Shown in pieces: positions 53,992-63,934 of a DNA stretch of 64,000 nucleotides. Positions within the stretch are counted from its first letter, which is position 1. Each line of letters begins with the position of its first letter. Below the pieces are notes generated by a model. That model ran no database searches. It saw only the letters and a list, made by a program, of their open reading frames with translations, and was not told the origin of the DNA. The stretch is from Mangrovibacterium lignilyticum (GTDB lineage: Bacteria > Bacteroidota > Bacteroidia > Bacteroidales > Prolixibacteraceae), in contig NZ_WKLH01000006.1 in the NCBI RefSeq assembly GCF_010882175.1, forward strand, positions 186,861 to 250,860, given 5' to 3'. Made by a program: the position numbers and the translations under genes.

Positions 53992-54195
53992 TCGGGTTGT
54001 TTTTATGAGTTTAAATTCGGATCACTATAAATTTACGGAATTCCTCCCGTTTAACAACACCATTCCAATTGGTCATTTCAATTATAAATCAGTTTATCCC
54101 CGAATACATTTCATAAAACATCAAATCATTCAAGGACATTCAGTCTTAATGCAATCGAAAGTCCTAAAAAAACCAGCATGCAGGCTATGAACAGA

Positions 54196-55635
54196 TTACA
54201 ATCTTTTTCTTTCTTTCTCGGGAAAGAGAATAGAAAACACCAAAGCTGCGGTAAAGGCCAATACATAACTGGCCAAACGCTCTGATATTCCTGTAGGATC
54301 AGCAAAAAAGGTTTTCCAAACGACCGCTGAAACTGTACCGGTAATCAAACTGCCATAAACGCCTGAACGAGAAAAGCGCTTCCAAAATAGAAGCAACAAA
54401 ACAGCCGGACCGAAGGCAGCTCCAATTCCCGACCAGGCATACGACACCAAGCCATATACGGTATCTTCCATCGATATCGCCAGCAAAAAGGCGAACAGCC
54501 CAACAAGAAGCGTCAACCATTTATTCAACCGTAACATCCGTTTTTCACTCATTTGCCGGTAACTCAGGTTCGCAAACAAGTCTTCGCTAATAGCCGAAGA
54601 AGCAACCATCAACTGTGATGATGCCGTTGACATCATGGCGGACACTGCACCGGAAAGCAAAATTCCAGCTAAAATTGGGTTTAAGAGCGTCACGACCATA
54701 ACCGGCAAAATCTTCTCTGAATCTTGAGCCAGTTCTGCGGCAGCATCTCCCACCAGCCCCATCTGTACCAAACGATATCCAATGATACCAATCAGGAAAG
54801 CACCTCCATAAGCCAACATCGTCCATACAACGGCCAACCAACGCGCCTGAATGGCGTCTTTTTGATTTCGCATGGCCATCATCCGGGTCAACAGCTGAGG
54901 CTGCCCCGTGTAACCAAACGCCCAGCTCAACCCGTTCAATATGAACAACCAATTTATAGCAGAATAATCCTCAGGGGTGGATTCAGCACGTAGTGCGAGC
55001 GAATCAGTCCAATCAACATGATGTTCAGCAAAAACAAAGAAGGCTACGATTGGCAAAACAACACACGTAACGACCATCAGAACAGCCTGAAATGCATCTG
55101 TTGCTACAACCGTAATAAAACCGCCCAACATAGTATATATGGTTACCAACAACGAGCCGATGACCATTCCCCAAAACGGATCAATACCAAATGTGTCGTG
55201 AAAGATTTTTCCGGCTCCACTAAATTGTGCAGCAATGTAAAGGATAAAAAAGAAGATGATAATGGCAGAACTGATCATCCCTGTTCTCTTCTCGCTACCC
55301 GGAAACCGATAACTAAACAAACCGGGAACAGTTAGCGCCTTTGTTTGAGAAGCGTATTTCTGCAAGGGAGCAGCCATGAAAAACCACAAGAACAAAATAC
55401 CCAGCACACAACCGGCAGCTACCCACATCGCGCTCCAGCCTTCGGCATAAGCGTGCCCCGTTAACCCCAACAACAACCAAGCCGATTCACCCGTTGCCCG
55501 CTCGGAAAGTGCCAGCGAAAATCCGGAGATTTTCTTACCGCCAATCACATAATCTTCATTGGTCTTTGACCGCTTGGATGAGTAAAATACAATACCCATC
55601 AATACAACAAGGTAAAGGACGAAAACGGCAATCAT
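54196..55635 (-). CDS. Sodium/solute symporter, PutP-like
   Basis: 479 aa, about 13 membrane helices of the SSS fold. Markers: ALSERATGESAWLLLGLTGHAYAEG (substrate/Na+ region of PutP), MLGGFITVVATDAFQ, and SGAVSAMMSTASSQLMVASSAISED (Na+-site serines/threonines). It is most like the Na+/proline symporters; osmolyte or amino-acid uptake is likely. Monocistronic. No proline catabolic genes are next to it. Confidence 0.87.
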   Translation of the reverse strand: MIAVFVLYLVVLMGIVFYSSKRSKTNEDYVIGGKKISGFSLALSERATGESAWLLLGLTGHAYAEGWSAMWVAAGCVLGILFLWFFMAAPLQKYASQTKALTVPGLFSYRFPGSEKRTGMISSAIIIFFFILYIAAQFSGAGKIFHDTFGIDPFWGMVIGSLLVTIYTMLGGFITVVATDAFQAVLMVVTCVVLPIVAFFVFAEHHVDWTDSLALRAESTPEDYSAINWLFILNGLSWAFGYTGQPQLLTRMMAMRNQKDAIQARWLAVVWTMLAYGGAFLIGIIGYRLVQMGLVGDAAAELAQDSEKILPVMVVTLLNPILAGILLSGAVSAMMSTASSQLMVASSAISEDLFANLSYRQMSEKRMLRLNKWLTLLVGLFAFLLAISMEDTVYGLVSYAWSGIGAAFGPAVLLLLFWKRFSRSGVYGSLITGTVSAVVWKTFFADPTGISERLASYVLAFTAALVFSILFPEKERKRL

Positions 55636-55799
55636 TTGAATCTACTTCAAGGGGTTTCACTAAAAATAGATCATGATTTACAAACAAACAAAAATCAACC
55701 TAAGTGAATTCAAATTAATAACACAAGGGAAAGAAGAAGTCAATCCACCTTATAATTCTCTGGGAAGGAAGCCCAAAAGGCTATGCTAAAAATAAGAGC

Positions 55800-55828
55800 A
55801 AAAAAAAACCGGAGTAGCACTCCGGTTT
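55800..55828 (-). terminator. Terminator of the acyltransferase gene
   Basis: Minus strand: AAACCGGAGT, loop GCT, ACTCCGGTTT, then a run of T (plus-strand A at 55800-55808). It starts 4 bp after the acyltransferase stop. Confidence 0.9.
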
Positions 55829-55831
55829 GAT

Positions 55832-56995
55832 TTAAGAAAGTATTTTCGATTTGCACACCCGCTCTGCATTCAGCAGCGGATTCGCATACATTTTCATAAA
55901 CAATTTTTTCTGGCATTCAGGATCACCACCGCCAATGGTTTTTACCAAATCATCCAACAACTCATTAAACTTTGCTTTGCATGATTCATCAATCTCTTTG
56001 CCGTATTTCCCGTCCTCCGACAACATATCGGCGGCCAAGTAATTATAGGGCCACAACTTATAATTCCGGAAGATGCAAGCGTCAATATGATCGGCCAACT
56101 GCTGGATACTTTCCTGCGGATTCTCAGCCTGTGCAATTTTATCCAGTTGTGCATCAATTGGCTTTCCAAACGCAAAATGGACTCTTCCTTTCGGACGGGT
56201 CAAACCAAAGGCCATACTTTTCAGGTCGTCAGCTTGTGTTTTAACAAAGCCTTCGCGTTCGCGTTTATAAATCTCCTCCACTTTGGAAATACCACAAGGT
56301 TCACGTTCATATGAAATAGATAACGGAACGATTTTCAGCTCCCGGAAACCACTTTCAAAATCGCCTGAATTACTCAGGTTTAACATTTTCAACAGTGCTT
56401 GCTGCGTTTGATCACAACCATCTTTGGTACGTCCCTCACGCTGCGCAATCCATACCGACATATTATCTTCGGTTATGGTTTTCCGAATATATTGCGAAAG
56501 TGTTTTTGATGCTACCAGTAACTCCCGAACAGGAAGATTCCTTTTAACAACAAAAGCCCGGTTCAGCTTCACGATATGTTGGATCCAATCGTAAATCAGC
56601 AAATTATTGCCAATTGCTACTTCGGTGGTATTCATTCCGGCATTCACAACAATATAGTTTAGAATAGCCGAATCAAGAATTATATCCCGGTGGTTTGAAA
56701 TAAAAAGGTAACTCTGTGACTTATCCAGATTTTCAATTCCGCTGTAGGTCACACCGCTGGTCGTCCGCGTGATAATCCAGTCCTCAATTAAAGGGTACAT
56801 AAATTTCAGCTGCAACTCATTAATTGAATTCACACCAGCCAGCATCGCACTGACTTCTTTTACCTTTTGCTCGTCATTAAAAATGAAAAACAATACCTGA
56901 CGGAACAAATCATCCTTCAATAATACATTGATGTAATGATTAACTTCTTGATCTTCGTAAGGACGAATATCGTCGAAACACATCATATCCCTCAT
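55832..56995 (-). CDS. PlsC-superfamily acyltransferase
   Basis: 387 aa, no clear membrane helix. The acyltransferase block is LFISNHRDIILDSAIL: histidine followed by aspartate at HX5D, one residue more than the canonical HX4D (or HXD to the first Asp). Later motifs are WIAQREGRTKDG (the usual EGTRS/EGR-type block) and KIVPLSISYERE. It probably acylates glycerol-3-phosphate or a related lipid. Possible alternative start at the ATG at 56986. It follows the HhH-barrel gene by 37 bp, so it may belong to that transcript. Confidence 0.8.
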   Translation of the reverse strand: MRDMMCFDDIRPYEDQEVNHYINVLLKDDLFRQVLFFIFNDEQKVKEVSAMLAGVNSINELQLKFMYPLIEDWIITRTTSGVTYSGIENLDKSQSYLFISNHRDIILDSAILNYIVVNAGMNTTEVAIGNNLLIYDWIQHIVKLNRAFVVKRNLPVRELLVASKTLSQYIRKTITEDNMSVWIAQREGRTKDGCDQTQQALLKMLNLSNSGDFESGFRELKIVPLSISYEREPCGISKVEEIYKREREGFVKTQADDLKSMAFGLTRPKGRVHFAFGKPIDAQLDKIAQAENPQESIQQLADHIDACIFRNYKLWPYNYLAADMLSEDGKYGKEIDESCKAKFNELLDDLVKTIGGGDPECQKKLFMKMYANPLLNAERVCKSKILS

Positions 56996-57032
56996 TCAGT
57001 TGATTTAGGGCGGCAAATATACGAAATGGGAT

Positions 57033-59030
57033 TCAAATCCTAAACCTTAATTGTAGCTTCACCTCGGTCCGGGTTGAACCATCAATCGCTGTATCGCCAC
57101 TCCCAAGGGAGGTTACACCCAAAAACCAGGTCCTGGAACACTTAAACCAACATTCAATTTTTTCACAAATTTTAACTTTTCCATTTACATAAGATCGAAC
57201 TCCTTCGCCATAAAAAGCTGGTATTGAGAACTGAAAAAGCAGGTCATTCTCGTAGGCGTAGATACGTGAATCATAGTCATCTGTGTCGAAATAGGCCACC
57301 CGAAACCAGAATCCTGACCTCTCATTTTTGCCATGATAACCCAAATCCTGGCTCACCATAAATCCTTCAGCGTGATGATCATGTTCATAGTAGGAATGTT
57401 CAACCCGTGTTCGAATCGAAAAACACGAACTTAAATCACCACTTAGCTGCAGCCGAACACCCCGCCGAATTTGCTGTTCGTTGTACCGAACCACCGCTGA
57501 ACTTACCTTCAAAGGCTTGCTTTCGTAGAAGCAACGCGCGTAAAGTTGCCAATTCCTGGCGATCGTATAGTCCGCACGAAGCATGAACTCATGCCCTTTT
57601 CCCGGAAAAGCTGTCGTGTATTTTATCCATTTGTATTGAAAAAAATCCGCATAGGCATTCAAACTTAATTTGGAAGCAGGCAAAACCCGCAGCCCCAGAA
57701 ACAGACCCTCCTCGTCGTTTACCCGGCTATTTTCGGTAAACGCAGCCGCCGCCGAAGAATTATACTTTTTGCTTATATTTCGGTACAAACCAGAAAAGGA
57801 AACCTGTCCGACAGGTTGGAAGATGAATCCGTTTAAAGCTGCCACCCCTCTAAATGAAGATGCCATCTCACCAAAAAGATACAACCGATTCAGACTGTAC
57901 CGGTAATCCAGCCCCACATTTGTAATCTGTTTCCCTTCATACAGGAATTGATTATACAAGGCATCGGCTCGCTCCAATGGAAATTGATATTTGGTATGAA
58001 CTCCCGACACACCAATTTCCAACCGTCCCGGCTTGTAAGTAATATGCGCTCCACCAACCAAAGCATAAACCGAATTTTTATCTTCAATTTCCGAATCGGT
58101 TCGATGCAGGCCACTTGTTTGAAATGACGTGAAAACCTTCCGATCCTCAATACTATCCGTATTCGCATCAAACTTTTTGTACGAAAGCAAAGGCTGAAAA
58201 TGAAATTTCCCAAACTGCAAATCACCGGCAACACCTCGCATGTAACTATTTTCCTCTGTCGACGAATACGGCCTTATTCCCTGGTTAAATCTCGAAATTT
58301 GGTCTACATCTGTCGACTTCCCCATCTCGAACCCCTGCCACATTGTGAGCCCTTGCCCCCATTGAACCACATAATCACCAACAACGAGTGAGGATTGCTT
58401 CCGCCCAAATTCAAAGCGCAAAAATCCACTGTTATAATCAAATCCGTTGGGATTCGAGCGGCTAAAAAAGCTCTCGCCTGCATCTTTTTCTCCGGTAAAG
58501 CCTAATTGAACGTGATTTGAATTGAGACGGTAGCGCAAATACAATTTATTCGGTGAACCTTCAAACTTTCTCGTTTTAAACCCAGCCTGATGCTCAACCA
58601 AACGAGTTCCCCTCATCAACAGTTCCTGCTTTGTTCTCCGGCGAATGACTGGGCTAAAATCGACTCCGAAATCTAAAAAATAGGAGGCTAACTCAGCCAG
58701 GTTCGCGTTAAACCCGTCAATGGCAACAAGCTCGTAGGCTGTGAGAATTGGTCCATACTGATCGCGGTAATTCAATAGAGCTTCAACCTGTAACGGTGAA
58801 AGAATAAACAAAGACGAAAAATCGTTGACAACAGCATTGTCCACATGAATCGGGTTCTCATTCAAATCAATTAAATCCTGCAGCAATTGCTCGACATCCG
58901 TATTTTCATTCTTTTCAAAAACCTGTTCAAGCAGTGTTTGAAGTTTGTCTTGTAGAGACATGTTTGCCTGCTGTGCTAATACAAAAACGGCACCGTGTAA
59001 AATCAAGAATAGCATAAACAGTTTTTTCAT
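57033..59030 (-). CDS. Helix-hairpin-helix protein with outer-membrane barrel
   Basis: 665 aa. A signal peptide (cut near VLAQQ), a helical linker (LQTLLEQVFEKNENTDVEQLL), and a ComEA-like HhH module at about 55-110 (FILSPLQVEALLNYRDQYGPI, TAYELVAIDGF). From about 140 onward it is barrel-like: alternating strands (LYLRYRLNSNHVQLGFTG, RFEFGRKQSSLVVGDYVVQW), ending VKLQLRFRI. It overlaps the PorQ-like gene start-to-stop by 4 bp (ATGA), so both are made together. HhH modules bind DNA or proteins; here it would lie in the periplasm. Role unknown. Confidence 0.8.
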   Translation of the reverse strand: MKKLFMLFLILHGAVFVLAQQANMSLQDKLQTLLEQVFEKNENTDVEQLLQDLIDLNENPIHVDNAVVNDFSSLFILSPLQVEALLNYRDQYGPILTAYELVAIDGFNANLAELASYFLDFGVDFSPVIRRRTKQELLMRGTRLVEHQAGFKTRKFEGSPNKLYLRYRLNSNHVQLGFTGEKDAGESFFSRSNPNGFDYNSGFLRFEFGRKQSSLVVGDYVVQWGQGLTMWQGFEMGKSTDVDQISRFNQGIRPYSSTEENSYMRGVAGDLQFGKFHFQPLLSYKKFDANTDSIEDRKVFTSFQTSGLHRTDSEIEDKNSVYALVGGAHITYKPGRLEIGVSGVHTKYQFPLERADALYNQFLYEGKQITNVGLDYRYSLNRLYLFGEMASSFRGVAALNGFIFQPVGQVSFSGLYRNISKKYNSSAAAAFTENSRVNDEEGLFLGLRVLPASKLSLNAYADFFQYKWIKYTTAFPGKGHEFMLRADYTIARNWQLYARCFYESKPLKVSSAVVRYNEQQIRRGVRLQLSGDLSSCFSIRTRVEHSYYEHDHHAEGFMVSQDLGYHGKNERSGFWFRVAYFDTDDYDSRIYAYENDLLFQFSIPAFYGEGVRSYVNGKVKICEKIECWFKCSRTWFLGVTSLGSGDTAIDGSTRTEVKLQLRFRI

Positions 59031-59851
59031 GGGCGTTTAAAATAAAGTGAGATGGAAGGCGAAAAACCGAGATACTCGTGATAGGAGAAAGCAATATCGG
59101 ATTGCATTCTCCTAGTCAGGTAACCAAGCCCCATTGACCAACCGGGACTTTTAGTTTGAAAACCAGCCCGAATACAAAACTGTCGAAGCACATAATACTG
59201 CAATCCAAAATGCACTGTTACATTTTGCTCATCATCATAGGACAGTTGGGACAGCACCAAAAAATCTTCCTGAAAAACCTTATGGGCACCGAACCGAATA
59301 ACCAAAGGGTAATCGCGATTAAAATCAGTTGAATTCATTTCCAATCCCATCGGATTAAAAAAAGAAAGCCCAAAACCATAGCTGTTATGGCGGTATTGCA
59401 GTCCAATATTGAAAGTGACTAATGCTGGATTTTGCACCGACTCGGCCATTTTCAAATTAAAATAGTAAAATTGAATTCCTCCTGAAAAACGCTCTCCGAA
59501 TGCCTTTGCCAAACCAATCCCCAATTGAGTTTCGCGAAAAGCATCATTCCCGAACTGTCCTACTGAGGCAAGGAAACGGCTTTTCGCCACAGGAATGACC
59601 ATAACAACAGAAACGGACGAGAGATCTTCCAGTAGAAATCGATTGGAGTACGTTATTCCTCCTGTGAAACCAGACAATGAGGCCGAAGAAGGGTTCAAGA
59701 CAACAGGTTCAGCACCTCCCAAACTAACACCACTCCCTCCCAACGCTTGCAGCGAAGCCGGAATCATTGGTGCCTCCTGAGCATTCACCTTCACCAGGAA
59801 CAGAAGACTGAAAATGTAGAAAATTAATTGTTTGCTTAGATATCCATACAT
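59027..59851 (-). CDS. PorQ/PorV-like outer-membrane protein
   Basis: 274 aa: signal segment LIFYIFSLLFLVKVNAQ, then LQALGGSGVSLGGAEPVVLNPSSASL, the N-terminal plug pattern of the FadL-like PorV/PorQ group, and about twelve barrel strands ending FSPSISLYFKRP. PorV/PorQ-type proteins act in type IX secretion, but this one may have another role; no por genes are near. It overlaps the HhH-barrel gene by 4 bp and is the first gene of this short operon. Confidence 0.75.
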   Translation of the reverse strand: MYGYLSKQLIFYIFSLLFLVKVNAQEAPMIPASLQALGGSGVSLGGAEPVVLNPSSASLSGFTGGITYSNRFLLEDLSSVSVVMVIPVAKSRFLASVGQFGNDAFRETQLGIGLAKAFGERFSGGIQFYYFNLKMAESVQNPALVTFNIGLQYRHNSYGFGLSFFNPMGLEMNSTDFNRDYPLVIRFGAHKVFQEDFLVLSQLSYDDEQNVTVHFGLQYYVLRQFCIRAGFQTKSPGWSMGLGYLTRRMQSDIAFSYHEYLGFSPSISLYFKRP

Positions 59852-60008
59852 AAAAAAAAGGGTTAACCTTTCGGTCCACCCTTCTCAAACCTGCACTTAT
59901 GTCAAGTTACAACATCTATTCTAAACAAAAAAGTTATTCCAGTTTATTGTATTTATGTTTCACAACAAGTAAACCCATTGAAACAACGTTTATTCGACAG
60001 AAACTCGA

Positions 60009-60515
60009 TTAGTTAGTTTTGAATTTGAACTTAATCTCCGCCAGATCTTTATTGGCTTTAACGATTTTGGTTTTCAAGTTCTCTTTAAACTGCACCAATT
60101 TTTCTGCCATTTCTGCATCGCCCAGCGAAATCATCTGAGCAGCCAGAATTCCGGCATTCTGAGCACCGTTAATAGCGACTGTTGCAACCGGTATTCCGGG
60201 AGGCATTTGAGCGATTGCCAACAAAGCATCCATACCGTCTAGGCTGGCCCGAATTGGCACACCAATAATGGGTAGCGGTGTCATCGCTGCGATAACCCCA
60301 GGTAAGTGAGCCGCCATTCCTGCTCCGGCAATAATCACTTTTATGCCACGGTCTTTAGCTCCTTTAGCAAACTTTTCAACTTCTTCTGGAGTGCGGTGAG
60401 CTGACAAAGCGTTAATTTCAAAAGGAATTTCAAACTCGTTTAAAATTTTTGCTGCAGCTTCCATTACTCCCAAATCAGAAGTACTGCCCATAATAATACT
60501 AACTTTTGGTTCCAT
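60009..60515 (-). CDS. purE: N5-carboxyaminoimidazole ribonucleotide mutase
   Basis: 168 aa, class I PurE. MGSTSDLGVMEAA (P-loop-like), SAHRTPEEV with the catalytic His, and GAGMAAHLPGVIAAMT are all present. It converts N5-CAIR to CAIR in purine synthesis. A minus-strand promoter with CTTG (60639-60642) and TAATTTTG (60611-60618) lies upstream. Monocistronic here, away from purK. Confidence 0.95.
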   Translation of the reverse strand: MEPKVSIIMGSTSDLGVMEAAAKILNEFEIPFEINALSAHRTPEEVEKFAKGAKDRGIKVIIAGAGMAAHLPGVIAAMTPLPIIGVPIRASLDGMDALLAIAQMPPGIPVATVAINGAQNAGILAAQMISLGDAEMAEKLVQFKENLKTKIVKANKDLAEIKFKFKTN

Positions 60516-60610
60516 TATATCTGTTTTAAAATCACTGTAAACATCTCCGAAACAAGTTTATTCGCCATCAGGTTCAATCCTTCCTTTAAAACTGTCCACT
60601 CATCTCGCTG

Positions 60611-60642
60611 CAAAATTACGACCGCTAATCCGTTCATTCAAG
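60611..60642 (-). promoter_or_regulatory. Promoter of purE
   Basis: Minus strand: CTTG (60639-60642), 20 bp, TAATTTTG (60611-60618), an exact -7 match with a near -33. The leader would be about 90 nt. Confidence 0.55.
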
Positions 60643-60795
60643 TTAAAGTGAAAATAATCAGCTATTGACGATCATTCGAGCGATTATTTTTCGTTACTTT
60701 GCAGCTTTTTAAAATCAAGGCTAAAATAGTCGAAATTAAAAGATATTAAAAACAATCTTTGATCATCATTTATCCAGTTTAAAGTCAAAAAGGTA

Positions 60796-61335
60796 ATGGG
60801 AAAAATCACGATTATCGATAAAGAATTTGAATTATTTATTCCTTACGAGAAAATCCGTTCAGTCATTGAAAAAATTGCTGACGAGATGAATGAGAACCTG
60901 AAGGGAAAGGACCCGCTGTTTCTTTGCATTCTGAATGGATCATTCATGTTTGCAGCTGAGATTTTTAAACGGATTACTTTGCTCGACGCTGAAATTTCAT
61001 TTGTAAAACTAGCATCTTACCAAGGAACTTCGACCACAGGAACTGTGAAAGAACTAATTGGGCTAAATGAGGATCTGGCGGGACGTACAGTTATTGTACT
61101 CGAAGATATTGTCGATACTGGCATCACCATTGAGAATGTAATTGCCCAAATTCAATCAAAGAATCCAGCAGAAGTTCAAGTAGCAACCTTGCTTCTAAAG
61201 CCTGATGCGCTGCAACGAGATGTAAAACTGGATTACATTGGATTGGAAATTCCGAATGAATTCATTGTCGGATACGGACTCGATTACGACGGTAAAGGCC
61301 GGAACCTAATCGACATTTTCAAAGTCGTTGAATAA
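60796..61335 (+). CDS. hpt: Hypoxanthine phosphoribosyltransferase
   Basis: 179 aa. The PRPP-binding motif is VIVLEDIVDTGITI; other family marks are LFLCILNGSFMFAAE and SYQGTSTTG, with VGYGLDYDGKGRNL at the end. It salvages hypoxanthine/guanine to IMP/GMP. adk follows after 23 bp. Confidence 0.95.
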   Translation: MGKITIIDKEFELFIPYEKIRSVIEKIADEMNENLKGKDPLFLCILNGSFMFAAEIFKRITLLDAEISFVKLASYQGTSTTGTVKELIGLNEDLAGRTVIVLEDIVDTGITIENVIAQIQSKNPAEVQVATLLLKPDALQRDVKLDYIGLEIPNEFIVGYGLDYDGKGRNLIDIFKVVE

Positions 61336-61358
61336 TCCCATCTAAAATATATTGTAAA

Positions 61359-61931
61359 ATGTTGAATTTAGTTTTATTCGGCCCACCGGGAGCAGGCAAA
61401 GGTACTCAAGCCGAATTTTTGATCGAAAGCTTCGGGTTGGTTCACCTGTCAACCGGAGATTTATTACGTAACGAAATTGCATCGTCAACACCACTTGGAG
61501 TTGAAGCGAAGCGCTACATGGACAATGGCGAACTAGTTCCGGACTCAGTTGTAATCGGGATGATTAAGAACAAACTGGAAGCAAACACGGATGCCAAAGG
61601 ATTCATCTTCGATGGTTTCCCACGTACAGTTGCACAGGCTGAAGCACTCGACCAACTGTTGAACGCAAACGGAACTCCGGTTTCAGCGATGTTAAGCCTT
61701 GAAGTTGCAAAAGAAGAATTGATTGCCCGCTTGTTAAACCGCGGAAAAACGTCGGGACGTTCTGATGACCAAGATGAATCAATTATCGAAAACCGCATCA
61801 ATGTTTACAATGAAAAAACATTGCCACTGAAAAACTATTTTGCCGGTCAAAATAAACACTTCGGAATTAAAGGAATGGGGTCTATTGACGAGATTGCCGC
61901 CCGTTTATCTGAAGCTATTAAGGCATTATAG
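61359..61931 (+). CDS. adk: Adenylate kinase
   Basis: 190 aa, short-lid form without zinc cysteines. Walker A is FGPPGAGKGTQ (7-17), the AMP-binding block is HLSTGDLLRNEI, and the signature is FDGFPRTVAQAEAL; the lid is reduced to RLLNRGKTSGRSDDQDES. It interconverts ATP+AMP and 2 ADP. It is co-transcribed with hpt, ending at the terminator 23 bp downstream. Confidence 0.96.
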   Translation: MLNLVLFGPPGAGKGTQAEFLIESFGLVHLSTGDLLRNEIASSTPLGVEAKRYMDNGELVPDSVVIGMIKNKLEANTDAKGFIFDGFPRTVAQAEALDQLLNANGTPVSAMLSLEVAKEELIARLLNRGKTSGRSDDQDESIIENRINVYNEKTLPLKNYFAGQNKHFGIKGMGSIDEIAARLSEAIKAL

Positions 61932-61953
61932 CCTTTAAAAGTATTGCCCAAGG

Positions 61954-61985
61954 GACGGATGTAATCCATGCATTCGTCTTTTTTT
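61954..61985 (+). terminator. Intrinsic terminator after adk
   Basis: GACGGATG (61954-61961) pairs with CATTCGTC (61971-61978), one G-T pair included, around a nine-base loop, then seven T. Confidence 0.85.
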
Positions 61986-62020
61986 ATATATCTTGCATAC
62001 ATTCAATTTTTTAAACCACA

Positions 62021-63016
62021 ATGGCCGAAAACAATTTTGTTGACTACGTAAAGATTTTTTGTCGCTCAGGGAATGGAGGACCCGGTTCTGCACACCTTCG
62101 TCGTGAAAAATACATTCCTAAAGGTGGACCTGACGGCGGAGACGGTGGCCGTGGTGGGCATGTTATAGTCCGGGGCAATGCTCAAATGTGGACCCTGCTT
62201 CACCTAAGATACAGACGTCACATTTTTGCCGGTCACGGCGAATCGGGCGGCAAGCAGTGCAGTAGTGGTGCCGATGGTGAAGATATAGTCATCGACGTTC
62301 CGTTAGGAACGGTTGCTAAAGACGCCGAAACGGGTGAATTTCTATTTGAAATTACCCACGATGGAGAAACTCAGATCCTGGTCAAAGGTGGACGTGGAGG
62401 TTTAGGAAATAACCATTTCAAAACACCTACAAACCAGACACCTCGTTATGCTCAACCTGGCGAACAAAGTGTTGAAGGGTGGAAAATACTTGAACTGAAA
62501 GTACTGGCTGATGTTGGGTTAGTTGGGTTTCCAAGTGCCGGAAAATCCACTCTTTTGTCGGTCGTTTCAGCCGCCAAACCTAAAATTGCCGATTATCCGT
62601 TTACAACGCTTACTCCAAATTTAGGTATCGTAGCATACCGTAATAATCAGTCGTTTGTTATGGCTGACATACCAGGAATTATTGAAGGTGCGCACGAAGG
62701 AAAAGGATTGGGACTTCGATTCCTCCGACATATTGAACGAAATTCCATGTTACTCTTTATGGTTCCGGCCGACAGTAAAGATCACCGGAAGGATTATTTC
62801 ATTCTTTTGAGTGAGTTGGAAAAGTACAACCCTGAATTGTTGGATAAAGAACGATTCTTAGTCATCAGCAAATCCGATTTCCTGGACAACGAACTGAAGC
62901 GTGAAATCAGCAAAGAGCTACAAGATATTCCCCACGAATACATATCGTCGGTTACGGGTTACGGGATTACACAATTAAAAGATACTATTTGGAAGATACT
63001 GAATAAACCGCAATAA
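62021..63016 (+). CDS. obgE: Obg-family GTPase
   Basis: 331 aa. The glycine-rich Obg fold (1-158, [18 protein letters not shown]) is followed by the G domain: G1 [12 protein letters not shown]3 [16 protein letters not shown], and G4 SKSD in VISKSDF, where the canonical NKxD asparagine is serine. It lacks the C-terminal OCT domain of longer Obg proteins. It binds the 50S subunit and links GTP/(p)ppGpp to ribosome maturation. The PAP2 gene follows after 4 bp. Confidence 0.94.
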   Translation: MAENNFVDYVKIFCRSGNGGPGSAHLRREKYIPKGGPDGGDGGRGGHVIVRGNAQMWTLLHLRYRRHIFAGHGESGGKQCSSGADGEDIVIDVPLGTVAKDAETGEFLFEITHDGETQILVKGGRGGLGNNHFKTPTNQTPRYAQPGEQSVEGWKILELKVLADVGLVGFPSAGKSTLLSVVSAAKPKIADYPFTTLTPNLGIVAYRNNQSFVMADIPGIIEGAHEGKGLGLRFLRHIERNSMLLFMVPADSKDHRKDYFILLSELEKYNPELLDKERFLVISKSDFLDNELKREISKELQDIPHEYISSVTGYGITQLKDTIWKILNKPQ

Positions 63017-63020
63017 TTTC

Positions 63021-63710
63021 ATGGAGCACATAATCGACATTGATAAATCCATTTTCTTTTATTTAAACGGAATGCATTCTCCCTTTTGGGATGTCGTTAT
63101 GGCTCTGTTCACCCGTACTGAGTATTGGATGTTGCTCTTCGCGGTCATGTTATATTATATCATTCGCCGCTACCGGATGAAATCAATTATGATTTTAATC
63201 CTTTTAGCTTTGGCTATTTTAGTCGCCGACCAATTCTCGGGACTAATCAAAGATTCCGTTCAGAGATTCAGACCATCACACGATCCAAGCATGCAGAACC
63301 TTGTGCATAATGTGCTCTCACGAGGTGGTCTATATGGTTATTTTTCAGCTCATGCAGCCAATACGTTTGCTGTCGCGACTTACACATCTTTCATCTTCAA
63401 GAACCGTCGATTCAATATTCTCATATTTTGTTGGGCAACTTTCGTCAGTTACAGTAGAATATACCTTGGAGTTCACTTTCCATTCGATATTTTAACCGGG
63501 ATTGTTTTTGGTTCAGCCTTGGGATACGGCATATATCGACTCTTGATTTACCTAGACAATCGTTTTTTCGTGTTGGGACTTCCAAAACTTGCAGATACGA
63601 AACTTCGGAATAAAGATTTCCGCTACATATTAATTATCGTTTTATGTTTCGTTTTTACAACCCTTCTATTGGTCAATCGCCTGCAACATTTCGGTTGGCT
63701 CCAGCAATAA
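63021..63710 (+). CDS. PAP2-family membrane phosphatase
   Basis: 229 aa with about six membrane helices. The three phosphatase motifs are visible: KDSVQRFRP, SAHAANTFA (motif 2 with SAH rather than SGH) and SRIYLGVHFPFDIL. It probably dephosphorylates an isoprenoid or lipid phosphate in the inner membrane (undecaprenyl pyrophosphate is one option). It starts 4 bp after obgE, likely co-transcribed. Confidence 0.87.
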   Translation: MEHIIDIDKSIFFYLNGMHSPFWDVVMALFTRTEYWMLLFAVMLYYIIRRYRMKSIMILILLALAILVADQFSGLIKDSVQRFRPSHDPSMQNLVHNVLSRGGLYGYFSAHAANTFAVATYTSFIFKNRRFNILIFCWATFVSYSRIYLGVHFPFDILTGIVFGSALGYGIYRLLIYLDNRFFVLGLPKLADTKLRNKDFRYILIIVLCFVFTTLLLVNRLQHFGWLQQ

Positions 63711-63934
63711 GCTGAACCGTAAAAAAACCATTACCTGCAACAAGATATTCCAACATAAAAAGTTTCAAACAAAACAAAGGAGTCTTGTCTTTCACGGGTT
63801 CCGTCATATTTCGAGGCATTCTTAATGCCTTCTCTCCATCCCACTCCCCTATCCGGTTACCACTACGCAATTATATGTGACAGAACTCCTATACTCCGTT
63901 CTGAAAATCATTAAAATTGACTTAGAAAACAATC
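63711..63934. other. Gap after the PAP2 gene
   Basis: 224 bp with no gene, terminator or clear promoter recognised. A 65-codon minus frame (63673-63870) overlaps the PAP2 gene and is rejected. Confidence 0.5.
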
